From Pelagadaptatus aseana (GTDB lineage: Bacteria > Pseudomonadota > Gammaproteobacteria > Pseudomonadales > Cellvibrionaceae), in NCBI GenBank assembly GCA_040365065.1, contig BAABNI010000009.1:98893-162892 (forward strand): DNA of 64,000 bases. Direction: 5' to 3'. This document shows positions 1 to 9,316 of this stretch, piece by piece. The translations under genes were made by a program, and so were the position numbers. The notes below the pieces were generated by a model. The model ran no database searches. It was not told the origin of the DNA and saw only the letters and a program-made list of their open reading frames with translations. Each line of letters begins with the position of its first letter. Positions within the stretch are counted from its first letter, which is position 1.

Positions 1-481
1 CGCGTAACTTATCGATGGTATATGGGATGAACTTCTGACCGCCAAAGCCCGGGTTCACCGACATCAGCAGCAACATATCCAGCTTCGGCAACACGTGGCG
101 AACCGACTCCAGGGTGGTAGCAGGGTTAAGCACCAGACCGGCTTCACAACCTGCCTGCTGAATCAGTTGAATGGAGCGATCCACGTGCTTTGACGCCTCG
201 GGATGGAAGGTAATGATGCTGGCGCCGGCATCGGCAAATTGACCGATCAGATCATCCACCGGCTCCACCATCAGGTGCACATCAATAGGGGCGGTAATAC
301 CGTAATTGCGCAATGCTTTACACACCATGGGACCTACCGTCAGATTGGGCACATAATGGTTATCCATCACGTCAAAGTGCACAATATCGGCGCCTGCGGC
401 CAAAACATTTTCAACTTCCTCTCCTAAACGGGCAAAATCTGCCGCTAATATGGATGGAGCTATTTTAAAATCCTGTTGCAT
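1..481 (-). CDS. rpe: Ribulose-phosphate 3-epimerase, N-terminal part (cut by window edge)
   Basis: Interconverts ribulose-5-phosphate and xylulose-5-phosphate in the pentose phosphate and Calvin pathways, in the cytoplasm. The reading frame begins at the ATG ending at 481 with MQQDFKIAPSILAADFARLG, the typical Rpe start. It continues with HFDVMDNHYVPNLTVGP, which holds the metal-binding His and Asp, then DVHLMVE and SVNPGFGGQKFIP, the phosphate-binding loop. About 160 codons are visible and the C-terminus lies beyond position 1. It is divergent from the DUF3530 gene across a gap of about 50 bp. The family assignment is secure from these motifs. Confidence 0.96.
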   Translation of the reverse strand, partial: MQQDFKIAPSILAADFARLGEEVENVLAAGADIVHFDVMDNHYVPNLTVGPMVCKALRNYGITAPIDVHLMVEPVDDLIGQFADAGASIITFHPEASKHVDRSIQLIQQAGCEAGLVLNPATTLESVRHVLPKLDMLLLMSVNPGFGGQKFIPYTIDKLR

Positions 482-534
482 GAGAACCTCTGCACTCTGT
501 AATTGACCGGACCAACGTTAAGACAAACATAACT

Positions 535-1809
535 ATGAAGTGCGCGCATTGTACTGAAAACCAACAGCCTAGCCCACCAACAAAAAGCCGCGGCGGGCAT
601 CTCCTGTCTGCGATCCTGCTGTGGCTGCTCGCAGCCCCCGGCTGGAGTCAGGCACCCGCTGACACGGCACCGGTTGATCCCGCAACCGCGGCCAGCACAG
701 ACGCCGCATCAGCCGATCTCACTGCTGCTCCGCCCACGCCAGAGGAGCCTCCCATCTACACCTCGCGCAGCGAGCGCGACATGAAACTGCTGGAAAAGTC
801 TCTGGGTGAGCAGGATTCGGTGATCTGGCTCGAGGGCCTTGGCGGCCCGTTTCTGGCCCTCTACGAAGAAGACATCGGCACCGACCCCGAGGGCGCCGTG
901 CTGATTCTGCACGCCGAGGGACAACACACCAACTGGCCCACAACCATCGAGCGGATCCGCAGCACCCTTCCCTATCACGGCTGGATCACACTGGCCACCA
1001 GCCTGCCCAACCCTGCGGAAACCGAAAAGCCCAAAAGAACCCTGCCGGCCAACCCCGTCCCGACCACTCAACCGCCGCTGACCGACGCCACCGGCAGTAG
1101 CAATGCCGCGCAAAACACACCGGCGCCAGGCGAGTCCACAGCAGACCAAACTCCGGCAGAACAGACACAGGCCGACCCGGCGACCACAGAGCCCCGGGCC
1201 GAAGCCGGCGAAGAAAACGAAATTTTTGATGACACCACCGGCGCACTGAGCGACGGCAATCTGCAGACCGAGTCTGCCTCAAGCAACGAAGAACCGGTGC
1301 CACCGCAACTGAACCCGGAGGACATTGCCCACAGCCGGATTGAAGCCGCCATTCGCCACCTCAACGATCAGGGTATTTTCAATATTGTCCTGCTCGGTGA
1401 CGGTGTGGGTGCGGCCCGCGCCGGCCATTACCTCGGCAGCCTCCCCGAGCCCAAACCGAAAAAGCGCGGTGAAAAGCCCATCAAACCGATTCGCGCCATG
1501 ATCATTATCAATGCCCGCAATACCTCACCACGAGGCGATATCAATCTGCTCAGCAGTCTGTACGATTCGGAATTACCCACTCTGGATATTTACTTTGGCA
1601 CCCACCAGCAGGACAACCGCGACAGCATTGAGCGCAAGAAATACGCTTTGCGCAATGGCTTCAAAACCTACCAGCAAATCCTGCTGCCCGAACTCAGCCA
1701 CAACACCATGCTCGGTGAAAACCGCCTCAGTAAACGAGTGCGCGGTTTTCTGAGTAAATACGCCAAGGGTGTAAAAGTGGAAAACGCCATCGTAAATCGC
1801 AGACAATAG
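535..1809 (+). CDS. DUF3530 family protein (exported, alpha/beta-hydrolase-like)
   Basis: The N-terminus has a short hydrophilic stretch, then a hydrophobic segment (about residues 24-38, LLSAILLWLLAAPGWSQ) that looks like a signal peptide, so the product is probably periplasmic. Residues about 115-150 contain LILHAEGQHTNWP, which resembles the conserved core of DUF3530 proteins. A long Ala/Pro/Thr/Glu-rich low-complexity stretch (about 160-255) is inserted, then the fold resumes with IVLLGDGVGAARAGHYL and LPELSHNTM. The biochemical function of the family is unknown; a hydrolase-like fold is inferred, and GDGVG could stand where a nucleophile elbow would be. The start at 535 puts the signal segment about 20 residues in, so the true start could be further downstream. 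Confidence 0.7.
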   Translation: MKCAHCTENQQPSPPTKSRGGHLLSAILLWLLAAPGWSQAPADTAPVDPATAASTDAASADLTAAPPTPEEPPIYTSRSERDMKLLEKSLGEQDSVIWLEGLGGPFLALYEEDIGTDPEGAVLILHAEGQHTNWPTTIERIRSTLPYHGWITLATSLPNPAETEKPKRTLPANPVPTTQPPLTDATGSSNAAQNTPAPGESTADQTPAEQTQADPATTEPRAEAGEENEIFDDTTGALSDGNLQTESASSNEEPVPPQLNPEDIAHSRIEAAIRHLNDQGIFNIVLLGDGVGAARAGHYLGSLPEPKPKKRGEKPIKPIRAMIIINARNTSPRGDINLLSSLYDSELPTLDIYFGTHQQDNRDSIERKKYALRNGFKTYQQILLPELSHNTMLGENRLSKRVRGFLSKYAKGVKVENAIVNRRQ

Positions 1810-1839
1810 AACCCGAATGGCGCAACCGGCTTCAACCAC

Positions 1840-3249
1840 ATGACATTGACCATCCGACTCCAGCTTCTGGCACTGCTGTTACTGGCGCTGCCATTACTGC
1901 CCAACATCAGCGGAGCGATACAAGCCAACCAAACCCTGCGCTTTGAATGCCTGATTCCACCGGAAAATCCGCTCTATGAGCAGCTAATCGACATTCACCA
2001 ACAGGTCTTTGAGCCACTCGGTTACCGCATAGAGTTTGTCCCGAGCCAGATTCGCTCCGGTGGTTTCGAGCAATTGATCCGTGGAGAGCTCGATGGCAGC
2101 TGCGGTCGCACCAACGATGCCTTCAGCAGCAATCCCGAATTTCACAACCAGGTGATCTCACTCGACACCCCGGTATTCAATTACAGCCTGATGGCGATCA
2201 GCAACACGCCACTCAGTCAGCAGCAACTGTTGAAAGCAACACTCGGCAGTTCGCCTGTGACTCAGGTATTCCATGAAAAATTACAAACCATGGGACTGAA
2301 CCTGCAAACGTTTGACAGCGAACAGGCCATGTTTGAAGCATTCAAACAAAAACGCCTAGACGGCATTATTGCGTTTAACCCTCTGTTTGGGTTTGCCCCA
2401 GCCATTGCCGCGGAGCTCAGGGACAAGCCAACCCAGCGGCTGATTCTCTCAAGCATCAAACCGGCACTGCACCGCAAACACGGAGAGTTGATACAACACG
2501 CCCAAAAAAGCCTGAATCTCTGGTACCAGCGGCAAAAAAAGCAGCTGCTCATTGACGCTCAGGATAACGCCAAAGCCATTCAGCAAGACCTGCAACAGCA
2601 ACCACACAACCAGCCAAAAACCATCACGTTCAGCTGTGGCACCAAGCAGTGGGACCCGGCCTATGGCTTTGGTTTGCAACTGTTTGGCAAAGCCTTTGAA
2701 GATCTCGGCTACAACTTTGAGATGATCTCCGTACCGAAAAGTCGCGAGCAAACCATGCTGGCGTCCGGCCAGGTGGACGGCTCCTGCGGCCTGACTTCAC
2801 ATAAAAACCAGATCACCGGGGCCAATTTGATACCCGTAGACTTCCTGCTGTTTTCTTATCATGTGAATCTCTGGAGCAGCAAACTGCAGCCCATGCTGCG
2901 GGACTACAGCGAGATTCCCGATGGAGCCTCCGTGTCCTACACCCGCAGTCTGATGGTACTGGAAGATATTATGCTGTCACTGCCCCACACCATCGCCACC
3001 GGCAGCATCAATGTCGAGCAGATGCTGCGCCTTACCGCCGCGGGCAGATCGGATTATGGTCTGGGCGTGGACAATTTTATCCACAGTTACAAGCGCATCA
3101 ACATTCTCAACAACGACATGTATTTGATTATGCGCAGCGGGCCCTACCGTTTCTACGCCTACCTGACCCCGGAAAATCAGGCGCTGGCCGCACCACTCGC
3201 CAGAACCCTGAAAACACTGTTTCCAGACTACCGGCCACCGGCCCTTTAA
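1840..3249 (+). CDS. Tandem periplasmic solute-binding protein (SBP_bac_3-like, two lobes)
   Basis: A signal peptide (residues 1-26, LLALLLLALPLLPNISGAIQA) is followed by two related halves. The first half has FECLIPPENPLYEQLIDIHQ, GYRIEFVPSQ and GELDGSCGRTNDAF. The second, from about residue 260, has FSCGTKQWDPAYGF, GYNFEMISVPKS and GQVDGSCGLTSHKN. The shared pattern (start of a binding domain, then DGSCGxT) shows an internal duplication of a transporter-type substrate-binding fold, each half about 220 residues. No permease or ATPase gene is adjacent, so it may be a stand-alone sensor or scavenger; the ligand cannot be read from the sequence. It starts 30 bp after the DUF3530 gene and may be cotranscribed with it. 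Confidence 0.65.
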   Translation: MTLTIRLQLLALLLLALPLLPNISGAIQANQTLRFECLIPPENPLYEQLIDIHQQVFEPLGYRIEFVPSQIRSGGFEQLIRGELDGSCGRTNDAFSSNPEFHNQVISLDTPVFNYSLMAISNTPLSQQQLLKATLGSSPVTQVFHEKLQTMGLNLQTFDSEQAMFEAFKQKRLDGIIAFNPLFGFAPAIAAELRDKPTQRLILSSIKPALHRKHGELIQHAQKSLNLWYQRQKKQLLIDAQDNAKAIQQDLQQQPHNQPKTITFSCGTKQWDPAYGFGLQLFGKAFEDLGYNFEMISVPKSREQTMLASGQVDGSCGLTSHKNQITGANLIPVDFLLFSYHVNLWSSKLQPMLRDYSEIPDGASVSYTRSLMVLEDIMLSLPHTIATGSINVEQMLRLTAAGRSDYGLGVDNFIHSYKRINILNNDMYLIMRSGPYRFYAYLTPENQALAAPLARTLKTLFPDYRPPAL

Positions 3250-3258
3250 CAGCGGGTA

Positions 3259-3954
3259 TTAATCCCCCTGACTCAGCAACCTGTCCAGCTGCTGCAGACG
3301 TTCGGGAGTCCCGACATCCACCCAGTGCCCGGTGAACACCTCGCCCCGCAGACGCCCCTGATCCATCGCCCAGAAAAAAGCTTCGCGCAGCGGGAAATAC
3401 TCCCGGCGCTCGGGAAAATCGGCAATCAGCTGCGGTCTCAGCACACTGACACCGCTAAAAGTGAAACTGTCACACCCCTGGGTCAACGGCTGCAAGACGC
3501 CATCGCCACCTTCGCGAAAGCAGAAATTACCCTGCTCACAATGATCCGGGTTGGGCACCAGCAGCAAATGCCCCAGGCACGCCTCAGGCAAGTCCGATTG
3601 GATCAGCGCCCTAAGATCGCAATCAGTCCAGACATCGCCATTGATCAACAGAAAGGGATCCTCCCCCAGCTGTGACAGGACCCGATTGATGGCACCGCCG
3701 GTCTCAAGAGGCTTGCCCTCTTCAGAGTACTCGATACTCAAACCAAACCGGGAACCATCACCCAATGACTCCCGGACCAGATGCCCGAGGTGAGCGATAT
3801 TGATAATGACCTCGCGCACCCCCGCAGCCTGCAACCTCATCAGATGATGCTCGATCAATGGCCGGCCCGCCACCGGCAACAGCGGTTTGGGCAGGTAATC
3901 GGTCAGAGGGCGCATACGCTTGCCCAGACCGGCGGCCAGAATCATGGCCTTCAC
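3259..3954 (-). CDS. murU: N-acetylmuramate alpha-1-phosphate uridylyltransferase
   Basis: Cytoplasmic nucleotidyltransferase that makes UDP-MurNAc from MurNAc-1-phosphate and UTP in the peptidoglycan recycling route that bypasses de novo synthesis. The N-terminus MKAMILAAGLGKRMRPLTDY with KPLLPVAGRPLIEH is the sugar-nucleotidyltransferase signature. LINGDVWTDCDL supplies the metal-binding Asp, and the end has GHWVDVGTPERLQQL. Its 231 residues suit MurU. The start codon overlaps the end of the kinase gene by 4 bp (ATGA), which indicates translational coupling. The kinase partner separates MurU from generic glucose-1-phosphate enzymes. Confidence 0.9.
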   Translation of the reverse strand: MKAMILAAGLGKRMRPLTDYLPKPLLPVAGRPLIEHHLMRLQAAGVREVIINIAHLGHLVRESLGDGSRFGLSIEYSEEGKPLETGGAINRVLSQLGEDPFLLINGDVWTDCDLRALIQSDLPEACLGHLLLVPNPDHCEQGNFCFREGGDGVLQPLTQGCDSFTFSGVSVLRPQLIADFPERREYFPLREAFFWAMDQGRLRGEVFTGHWVDVGTPERLQQLDRLLSQGD

Positions 3955-5030
3955 GATCCCTCTCCCGCCAACTGGTAATCAAGGTACCAGGGCTGCTGTT
4001 CACACAGGGGGATGAGCGTGCGGCGAAACCAGTCGGCGAACCCTGCCAACTCGGGATAGCTGTCGGCCACTTCCAGGGTATAGCGAATCACCAGAGGCAG
4101 ATCATTCAGGTAACCCGACTTGCCATCGCGCAACCACAGCCGGGCAAAAATACCCAGAACCTTGATATGGCGCTGCAACCCCATCCAATCAAACCACTGC
4201 AGCCACTGCTGCTGACAGAGATCGTCGACCAGCCCCACATCTTCAACCATGGTGCCGTATGCCAGCGCCCACTGCTCGACCCGGGCCCTTGGCCAGCGGA
4301 CATAACAATCGCGTAACAGCGAAACCAGGTCATAGGTCACCGGCCCCAACACCGCGTCCTGAAAATCAATGACGCCCGGTGCCTGACCCTCGCGGTACAT
4401 CAGATTGCGCGAATGAAAATCCCGATGTACGCACACCTGCGGCTGCTGCAGAGCGACCTGAGTCAGCTGATCGTAGAAATCATTGAGCATGGTCCGCTCA
4501 GCGCTATCGAGTTCATAGTCCAACAACTGCGGCACAAACCACTGATCAAACAGCTGCATCTCCTGCCTTAAAAGCTGAGCATCGTAGATGGGCAACTCAA
4601 AGCCCGGTTCGGGTTCTGGCAGCGGGCTTTGCTGTAAGCGCAGCAGCGACAGCAACACCTCACCGTAGAGCATGTCCACGGATTCCGAGGTTAATTCGTC
4701 CTGCAGAGGTCGATCGCCGAAATCCTCAAGCAGCAGAAAACCCCGCTCGAAGTCCACGGCCACCACCTCGGGGGCGTGAACCCCCTGCCCAATAAAGTGC
4801 CGGGCCAGTGCGACAAAGGCGTGATTCTTCTCTACCGCCGGTGGCGCATAGACCGCCAGCAATCCCGGCTGAACATTGAGACGAAAATAACAACGAAAAC
4901 CGGCATCCCCACCCAACGGGTCCAACACCAGTTTTTTCGGACACTGCCACTGATGCTGCTGCAACTGTTGAGACACCCAACTGGCCAGCGCCTCAATCAC
5001 TTCCCCACACAGGGAAACCTCGTCATTCAT
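3951..5030 (-). CDS. amgK: N-acetylmuramate/N-acetylglucosamine anomeric kinase
   Basis: Phosphorylates MurNAc (and GlcNAc) at C1 to feed MurU in cell-wall recycling. It belongs to the aminoglycoside-phosphotransferase fold: the catalytic loop reads VCVHRDFHSRNLMY (Brenner motif HRDFHxxN) and the metal site GVIDFQDAVLGPVTYDL. The N-lobe has DPLGGDAGFRCYFRL and GFLLLEDFGDRPL. Its 359 residues are close to characterised AmgK. It is first in a two-gene unit with murU, divergent from lptD, the arrangement I recall from Pseudomonas. Loss of this route is linked in those bacteria to fosfomycin sensitivity. Confidence 0.9.
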   Translation of the reverse strand: MNDEVSLCGEVIEALASWVSQQLQQHQWQCPKKLVLDPLGGDAGFRCYFRLNVQPGLLAVYAPPAVEKNHAFVALARHFIGQGVHAPEVVAVDFERGFLLLEDFGDRPLQDELTSESVDMLYGEVLLSLLRLQQSPLPEPEPGFELPIYDAQLLRQEMQLFDQWFVPQLLDYELDSAERTMLNDFYDQLTQVALQQPQVCVHRDFHSRNLMYREGQAPGVIDFQDAVLGPVTYDLVSLLRDCYVRWPRARVEQWALAYGTMVEDVGLVDDLCQQQWLQWFDWMGLQRHIKVLGIFARLWLRDGKSGYLNDLPLVIRYTLEVADSYPELAGFADWFRRTLIPLCEQQPWYLDYQLAGEGS

Positions 5031-5184
5031 CCTTTATTCACCCCATCCTGCCGGCTTTATTTTATTCTCTCGATCAAGAGGCTCGGAATTCTACCTGAGC
5101 AGTAGCCTAAAGCCAGCATCCCAAGTAGAATCCCCTCCTTAAATTGAAAAAAAGCAATAATGACCAGAAGGGATTTCCTCACTA

Positions 5185-7902
5185 ATGCCCCTGCATAACT
5201 CTTTGCTGAGAAGACACATCCGTCTTGCTATACAGCCAAAACCTGCTTCTGCCCTCTGCGCTCTGGGTCTTCTGGCCGCATTGCCAGTCACTCCGATCCA
5301 GGCCGAAGAAAGCCACCAACAGTGGAACTGTTCACCCGGAGCCAATGGCCAGGGCTGGACCTGTAATCAACAGGCGGTACCGGGCCCGGCCTACCAGCGC
5401 CCCCATCACAGTTTCAAAAAGCTGACCCGCAAAACCGGCGCTGCCGGTGCCGCTGTTGCGATCACCAAACCGCGCAGTCTGCCAGCCGCTGAAGTGGACT
5501 GGGTTGATGAAGCAGACCTTAACGAAGAGCAAAAACTGGCACAAAAGCCCGGTTGTTGTGGCGCCTATGTCCAGCCGGAACAAACTCATGAAGATGCCGA
5601 GCTCAAGCCTGAAGACGCGCCACTGCGCGCCAGTGCCGACCGCTCCGAAGTGCAGCAGGAATCTGTTGCCAAACTGGAAGGCGACGTACGTCTGACTCAG
5701 GGCTATCGGATACTCGAGGCCGACGAGGCCACACTGGATCAGGCAGCCAATACCGCCAACCTGAAGGGCAATATTCGCATTCGTGAACCCGGACTGCTGC
5801 TGACCGGCTCCAGCGCCGATGTTGACATGAACAGCAACGACGCCGTCATCAATAACGCCAGCTATCTGCTCCACGACGCCGGTCTGCGCGGCGATGCCGG
5901 CGAGCTGCAGCACCTCAGCGACAACCGCATGGTGATGCAAAACGCCTCGCTGACCCAGTGCGAACCCGACAGCAATCTGTGGCACTTTGAGAGCAGCGAG
6001 CTGGAAATTGATCCAAACACCCTGCAGGGCAAGGGCAAACACGTCCGTCTGAAGATCAAGGATGTGCCGGTGTTCTACACCCCCTACATCCAGTTCCCGA
6101 TTGGCAGCCAGCGCATGACCGGTTTCCTGTTCCCATCCTTCAGTCAGGGTGAGGACAACGGTCTGGACATTTCCACGCCCTTTTACCTGAATCTGGCACC
6201 CAATTACGACGCCACCATCACCCCACGTTACATCGGTGAGCGCGGCGAAATGCTGGAACTGGAAGGTCGTCACATGTCCGCCAACAGCGAGACCGATCTG
6301 AGCCTTGCGCATCTCTATGATGACAAAGGCGGTGACGACTCCGACCTGCTGAAGCTGGTGGAAGCCGGCGACCCTGACGCCATTGATCGCTACCACAAAG
6401 GTGATGATCGCTGGCTGGCAGACTTTAACCACCGCGCCAACTACAGCTCCGGTGTCTACACCATCGTTGATTACACCCGGGTCAGTGACAAGGATTTCTT
6501 CCAGGATCTGGACACCACCAGTCTGGAAGTGAACAGCGCCACGCATTTAAAAGAAACCGGCACTGTGGGTTACCGCACCCAGAACTGGCACAGCAAAATC
6601 AAAGTGGAGCAGTACCAGACTATTTCAAGAACCGCAGAATCGCCTTACCAGCAGATGCCTCGGATCAATATTGATGGCAACTACGATCTGGGCTGGGACC
6701 TCAAGGCTGAACTGAACCACGAGTACACCGAATTCGATCACCGCGATGCCGACAGCGAAGCCTGGGCAACCGGTCAGCGTGGCTACGTTGATTATGGCCT
6801 GACTTGGGACAAGAGCTGGATCTGGGGCTTCTTTAAACCGGGCATCAGCGTCAAACACCTGAGCTACGAGCTGGACGACAAACACCTGATTGCAGGTGCC
6901 AGCGATTCACCGAGCTTTACCGTACCTCAGGGCAGCCTCGATATGGGCCTCTACTTTGAGCGCGACGGCAGTATGTTTGGTCACGGCTACCTGCAAACCT
7001 TCGAGCCCCGCCTGTACTACTTCTACAGCGATTACGAAAATCAGGACGAGCTGATCGGGATTGAAACCGATGGCGACAGCATTGACTTCGACTCGTCTGA
7101 ACTGACGTTCAGCTACAGCCAGCTGTTTCGCGATCGTCGTTTCGCCGGCCATGATCGCATCGGCGATGACAACCGCCTGTCGGTGGGTCTGACCACCCGC
7201 TTTATCGAAATGGCCTCTGGTATCGAGCGCTTCCGCGCCAGCCTTGGCCAGATCTACTACTACGATGATCGCGCAGTTGACCTGACGCTGACCAGTGAAG
7301 AGGCACGCGCCAACGCCCTCAACACCGCCAACGATTCGGAGATTGCTCTGGAACTGGCCGGCCGCATCTACGACCACTGGCAGCTGTCCACCAGCCTGAT
7401 GCTTGATGATGACAACAACGACAAAGCCAGCCGCGGCAACTTCAGCCTGCGCTATCGCGACGACGATTATCGCCTGATCAACCTCAGCTACCGCTATGTG
7501 CGAAAAGATCCGGTGGCCGATGTCAACGACGTCGACAACGATCTGGATGTGACCGAACTGATCGATCGCGACGTTGAGCAAGCGGATCTGTCTTTCGCCT
7601 GGCCCCTGACCGATGACTGGAACATCGTCGGCCGCTATAACCACGACATCACCAACAGCCGTGAGCTGGAAACTCTGGCCGGACTGGAATACAACGATTG
7701 CTGCTATCGGGTGCGTATCGTCGCGCGTAAATGGCTCGACACCGACCTGCAATCCATCGTCGATGACACCCTGCTGGAAGACGATCAGGGCATCTTCTTT
7801 GAATTCCAGCTCAAAGGACTGGGCAGCATTGGCAGCAAGCTGGAAGGCATCCTCAGTGATGGCATCTATGGCTACGACCTGCGCGAGCAAAACCTGAAGT
7901 AA
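5185..7902 (+). CDS. lptD: LPS-assembly outer-membrane protein LptD
   Basis: Outer-membrane beta-barrel that, with the lipoprotein LptE, inserts lipopolysaccharide into the outer leaflet. Order: signal peptide (about 1-35, ending near IQA), a Cys-containing N-terminal stretch (CSPGANGQGWTCNQQ), the periplasmic OstA/LptA-like jellyroll (about 150-290; SVAKLEGDVRLTQGYRILEAD), then the C-terminal barrel with alternating aromatic strands. Cysteines at CEPDSNLWHFE and at NDCCYRVRI near the C-terminus fit the interdomain disulfides of the family. At 905 residues it is longer than E. coli LptD (784) and closer to Pseudomonas. surA follows 43 bp downstream, a typical operon with its folding chaperone. 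Confidence 0.96.
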   Translation: MPLHNSLLRRHIRLAIQPKPASALCALGLLAALPVTPIQAEESHQQWNCSPGANGQGWTCNQQAVPGPAYQRPHHSFKKLTRKTGAAGAAVAITKPRSLPAAEVDWVDEADLNEEQKLAQKPGCCGAYVQPEQTHEDAELKPEDAPLRASADRSEVQQESVAKLEGDVRLTQGYRILEADEATLDQAANTANLKGNIRIREPGLLLTGSSADVDMNSNDAVINNASYLLHDAGLRGDAGELQHLSDNRMVMQNASLTQCEPDSNLWHFESSELEIDPNTLQGKGKHVRLKIKDVPVFYTPYIQFPIGSQRMTGFLFPSFSQGEDNGLDISTPFYLNLAPNYDATITPRYIGERGEMLELEGRHMSANSETDLSLAHLYDDKGGDDSDLLKLVEAGDPDAIDRYHKGDDRWLADFNHRANYSSGVYTIVDYTRVSDKDFFQDLDTTSLEVNSATHLKETGTVGYRTQNWHSKIKVEQYQTISRTAESPYQQMPRINIDGNYDLGWDLKAELNHEYTEFDHRDADSEAWATGQRGYVDYGLTWDKSWIWGFFKPGISVKHLSYELDDKHLIAGASDSPSFTVPQGSLDMGLYFERDGSMFGHGYLQTFEPRLYYFYSDYENQDELIGIETDGDSIDFDSSELTFSYSQLFRDRRFAGHDRIGDDNRLSVGLTTRFIEMASGIERFRASLGQIYYYDDRAVDLTLTSEEARANALNTANDSEIALELAGRIYDHWQLSTSLMLDDDNNDKASRGNFSLRYRDDDYRLINLSYRYVRKDPVADVNDVDNDLDVTELIDRDVEQADLSFAWPLTDDWNIVGRYNHDITNSRELETLAGLEYNDCCYRVRIVARKWLDTDLQSIVDDTLLEDDQGIFFEFQLKGLGSIGSKLEGILSDGIYGYDLREQNLK

Positions 7903-7945
7903 TGCGCGCAGCAGTTAATAAAAGTAACGAAGTATTGATTACCCA

Positions 7946-9241
7946 ATGAAACAGACTCTACTGAAATCCCTTTGCAAAACCCTGTGTGCCGGCTCGCTGC
8001 TGTTAAGCAGCCTGCTGCACGCCGAAACCATTCCCCTGGATAAAGTCATCGCCGTTGTGGATGATGACGTCATCATGGCCAGCGAGATTCACCAACGAGT
8101 ACAGATGGTAACCTCGCAACTGCGTGCCAAGGGCACCCAACTGCCCCCCATGAACGTCATCCAGCGACAGGTTCTCGATCAGCTGATTCTTGAGTCCCTG
8201 CAACTGCAACTTGGCGACCGCGCCGGGGTCACCGTTTCTGAAGCCGAAATCGATCAACAGATCCAGCGCATTAAAGACTCCAATAACCTCAGCGATGACG
8301 CCTTTCGCGAGCAACTGGTTCGTGACGGCATCAGCTACACGGCCCTGCGCGACCAACTGCGCCGCGACATTATCATCGATCAGGTCCAGCGCGGCAGCGT
8401 CAACCGTCGCATCAAGATTTCCGAACAGGAAGTAAAGAACTTCCTGAAATCCAAGCAGGGGCAATTCTGGGCCTCTCCGGATTACAACCTCGGTCATCTG
8501 ATCATTCACGTCCCCTCGACTGCAACCACAGCCGAGCAGCAAGCACTGCAGGACAAGGTTGAAGACATTCACCGCCGCCTGCTGGCTGGCGAAGACTTCC
8601 GCACCCTGGCGATCAGCGAATCCAAAGGTCGCGACGCCCTGAAAGGCGGTGACATGGGCTGGCGCAAACTGTCCCAGCTCCCAGACCTGATTGCCGAAGG
8701 GCTCAAGGGCGTGAAGAAAGGCGAGATCACCCAGCCGCTGCGCAGTGGCGCCGGGTTCCATATTTTGAAGGTCTACGACACCCGCGGCAGCAGTGAAAAG
8801 GTCATCGACCAAGCCAAGGTTCGCCACATTCTGCTGGAGACCAACGCCATCCTGAACGACCAACAGGCCGAAGCCAAGCTGACGGAAATTCGCCAGGAAA
8901 TCCTCGACGGCGCCGATTTTGCCGAACTGGCGCGCGAACATTCTGATGACACAGGCACCGTACTCAATGGCGGCGACCTGGGCTGGTCACTGCCAGGAAA
9001 ATTCGTTCCCGAATTTGAAAGAACCATCGAAGCAACCGCCACCGGCAAAATCAGCCTGCCGTTCCGCAGCCAGTTTGGTTGGCACATTCTGACCGTGGAT
9101 GAACGCCGCAGTCAGGACATGAGCGAACAGGTGCGCATCAATCAGGCCACTCGCATGCTGCGCAACCGCCGCTTTGAAGAAGAGCGGGTCAACTGGTTAC
9201 AGGATATTCACCGCAAAGCATTTATTGATATTCGCTCCTGA
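7946..9241 (+). CDS. surA: Periplasmic peptidyl-prolyl isomerase/chaperone SurA
   Basis: Chaperone for outer-membrane proteins in the periplasm, including LptD encoded just upstream. Signal peptide residues 1-26 (LLSSLLHAE). The N-terminal chaperone domain begins IPLDKVIAVVDDDVIMASEI. Two parvulin domains follow: one near 175-275 (NLGHLIIHVPS, GGDMGWRKLSQLP) and one near 285-385 (KVRHILLETNA, GGDLGWSLPGKFVPEFE). The C-terminal helix ends NWLQDIHRKAFIDIRS. Its 431 residues match the family. A short terminator follows, so downstream pdxA may be expressed partly separately. Confidence 0.96.
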   Translation: MKQTLLKSLCKTLCAGSLLLSSLLHAETIPLDKVIAVVDDDVIMASEIHQRVQMVTSQLRAKGTQLPPMNVIQRQVLDQLILESLQLQLGDRAGVTVSEAEIDQQIQRIKDSNNLSDDAFREQLVRDGISYTALRDQLRRDIIIDQVQRGSVNRRIKISEQEVKNFLKSKQGQFWASPDYNLGHLIIHVPSTATTAEQQALQDKVEDIHRRLLAGEDFRTLAISESKGRDALKGGDMGWRKLSQLPDLIAEGLKGVKKGEITQPLRSGAGFHILKVYDTRGSSEKVIDQAKVRHILLETNAILNDQQAEAKLTEIRQEILDGADFAELAREHSDDTGTVLNGGDLGWSLPGKFVPEFERTIEATATGKISLPFRSQFGWHILTVDERRSQDMSEQVRINQATRMLRNRRFEEERVNWLQDIHRKAFIDIRS

Positions 9242-9257
9242 CCAGATCAGATCGATT

Positions 9258-9283
9258 AAAGGCAGCCACAGGCTGCCTTTTTT
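9258..9283 (+). terminator. Rho-independent terminator after surA
   Basis: The perfect inverted repeat AAAGGCAGCC-ACA-GGCTGCCTTT is followed by further T residues. It lies 17 bp after the surA stop and before pdxA, so it probably ends or attenuates the lptD-surA transcript. Confidence 0.8.
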
Positions 9284-9316
9284 GGCTTAACGATTGCGAC
9301 ATGATTGAGGCACCCG

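Noticed and set aside
5332..7890. Two long minus-strand frames opposite lptD
   Set aside because: Val/Gln/Gly-rich translations without domains, fully inside lptD; shadows.
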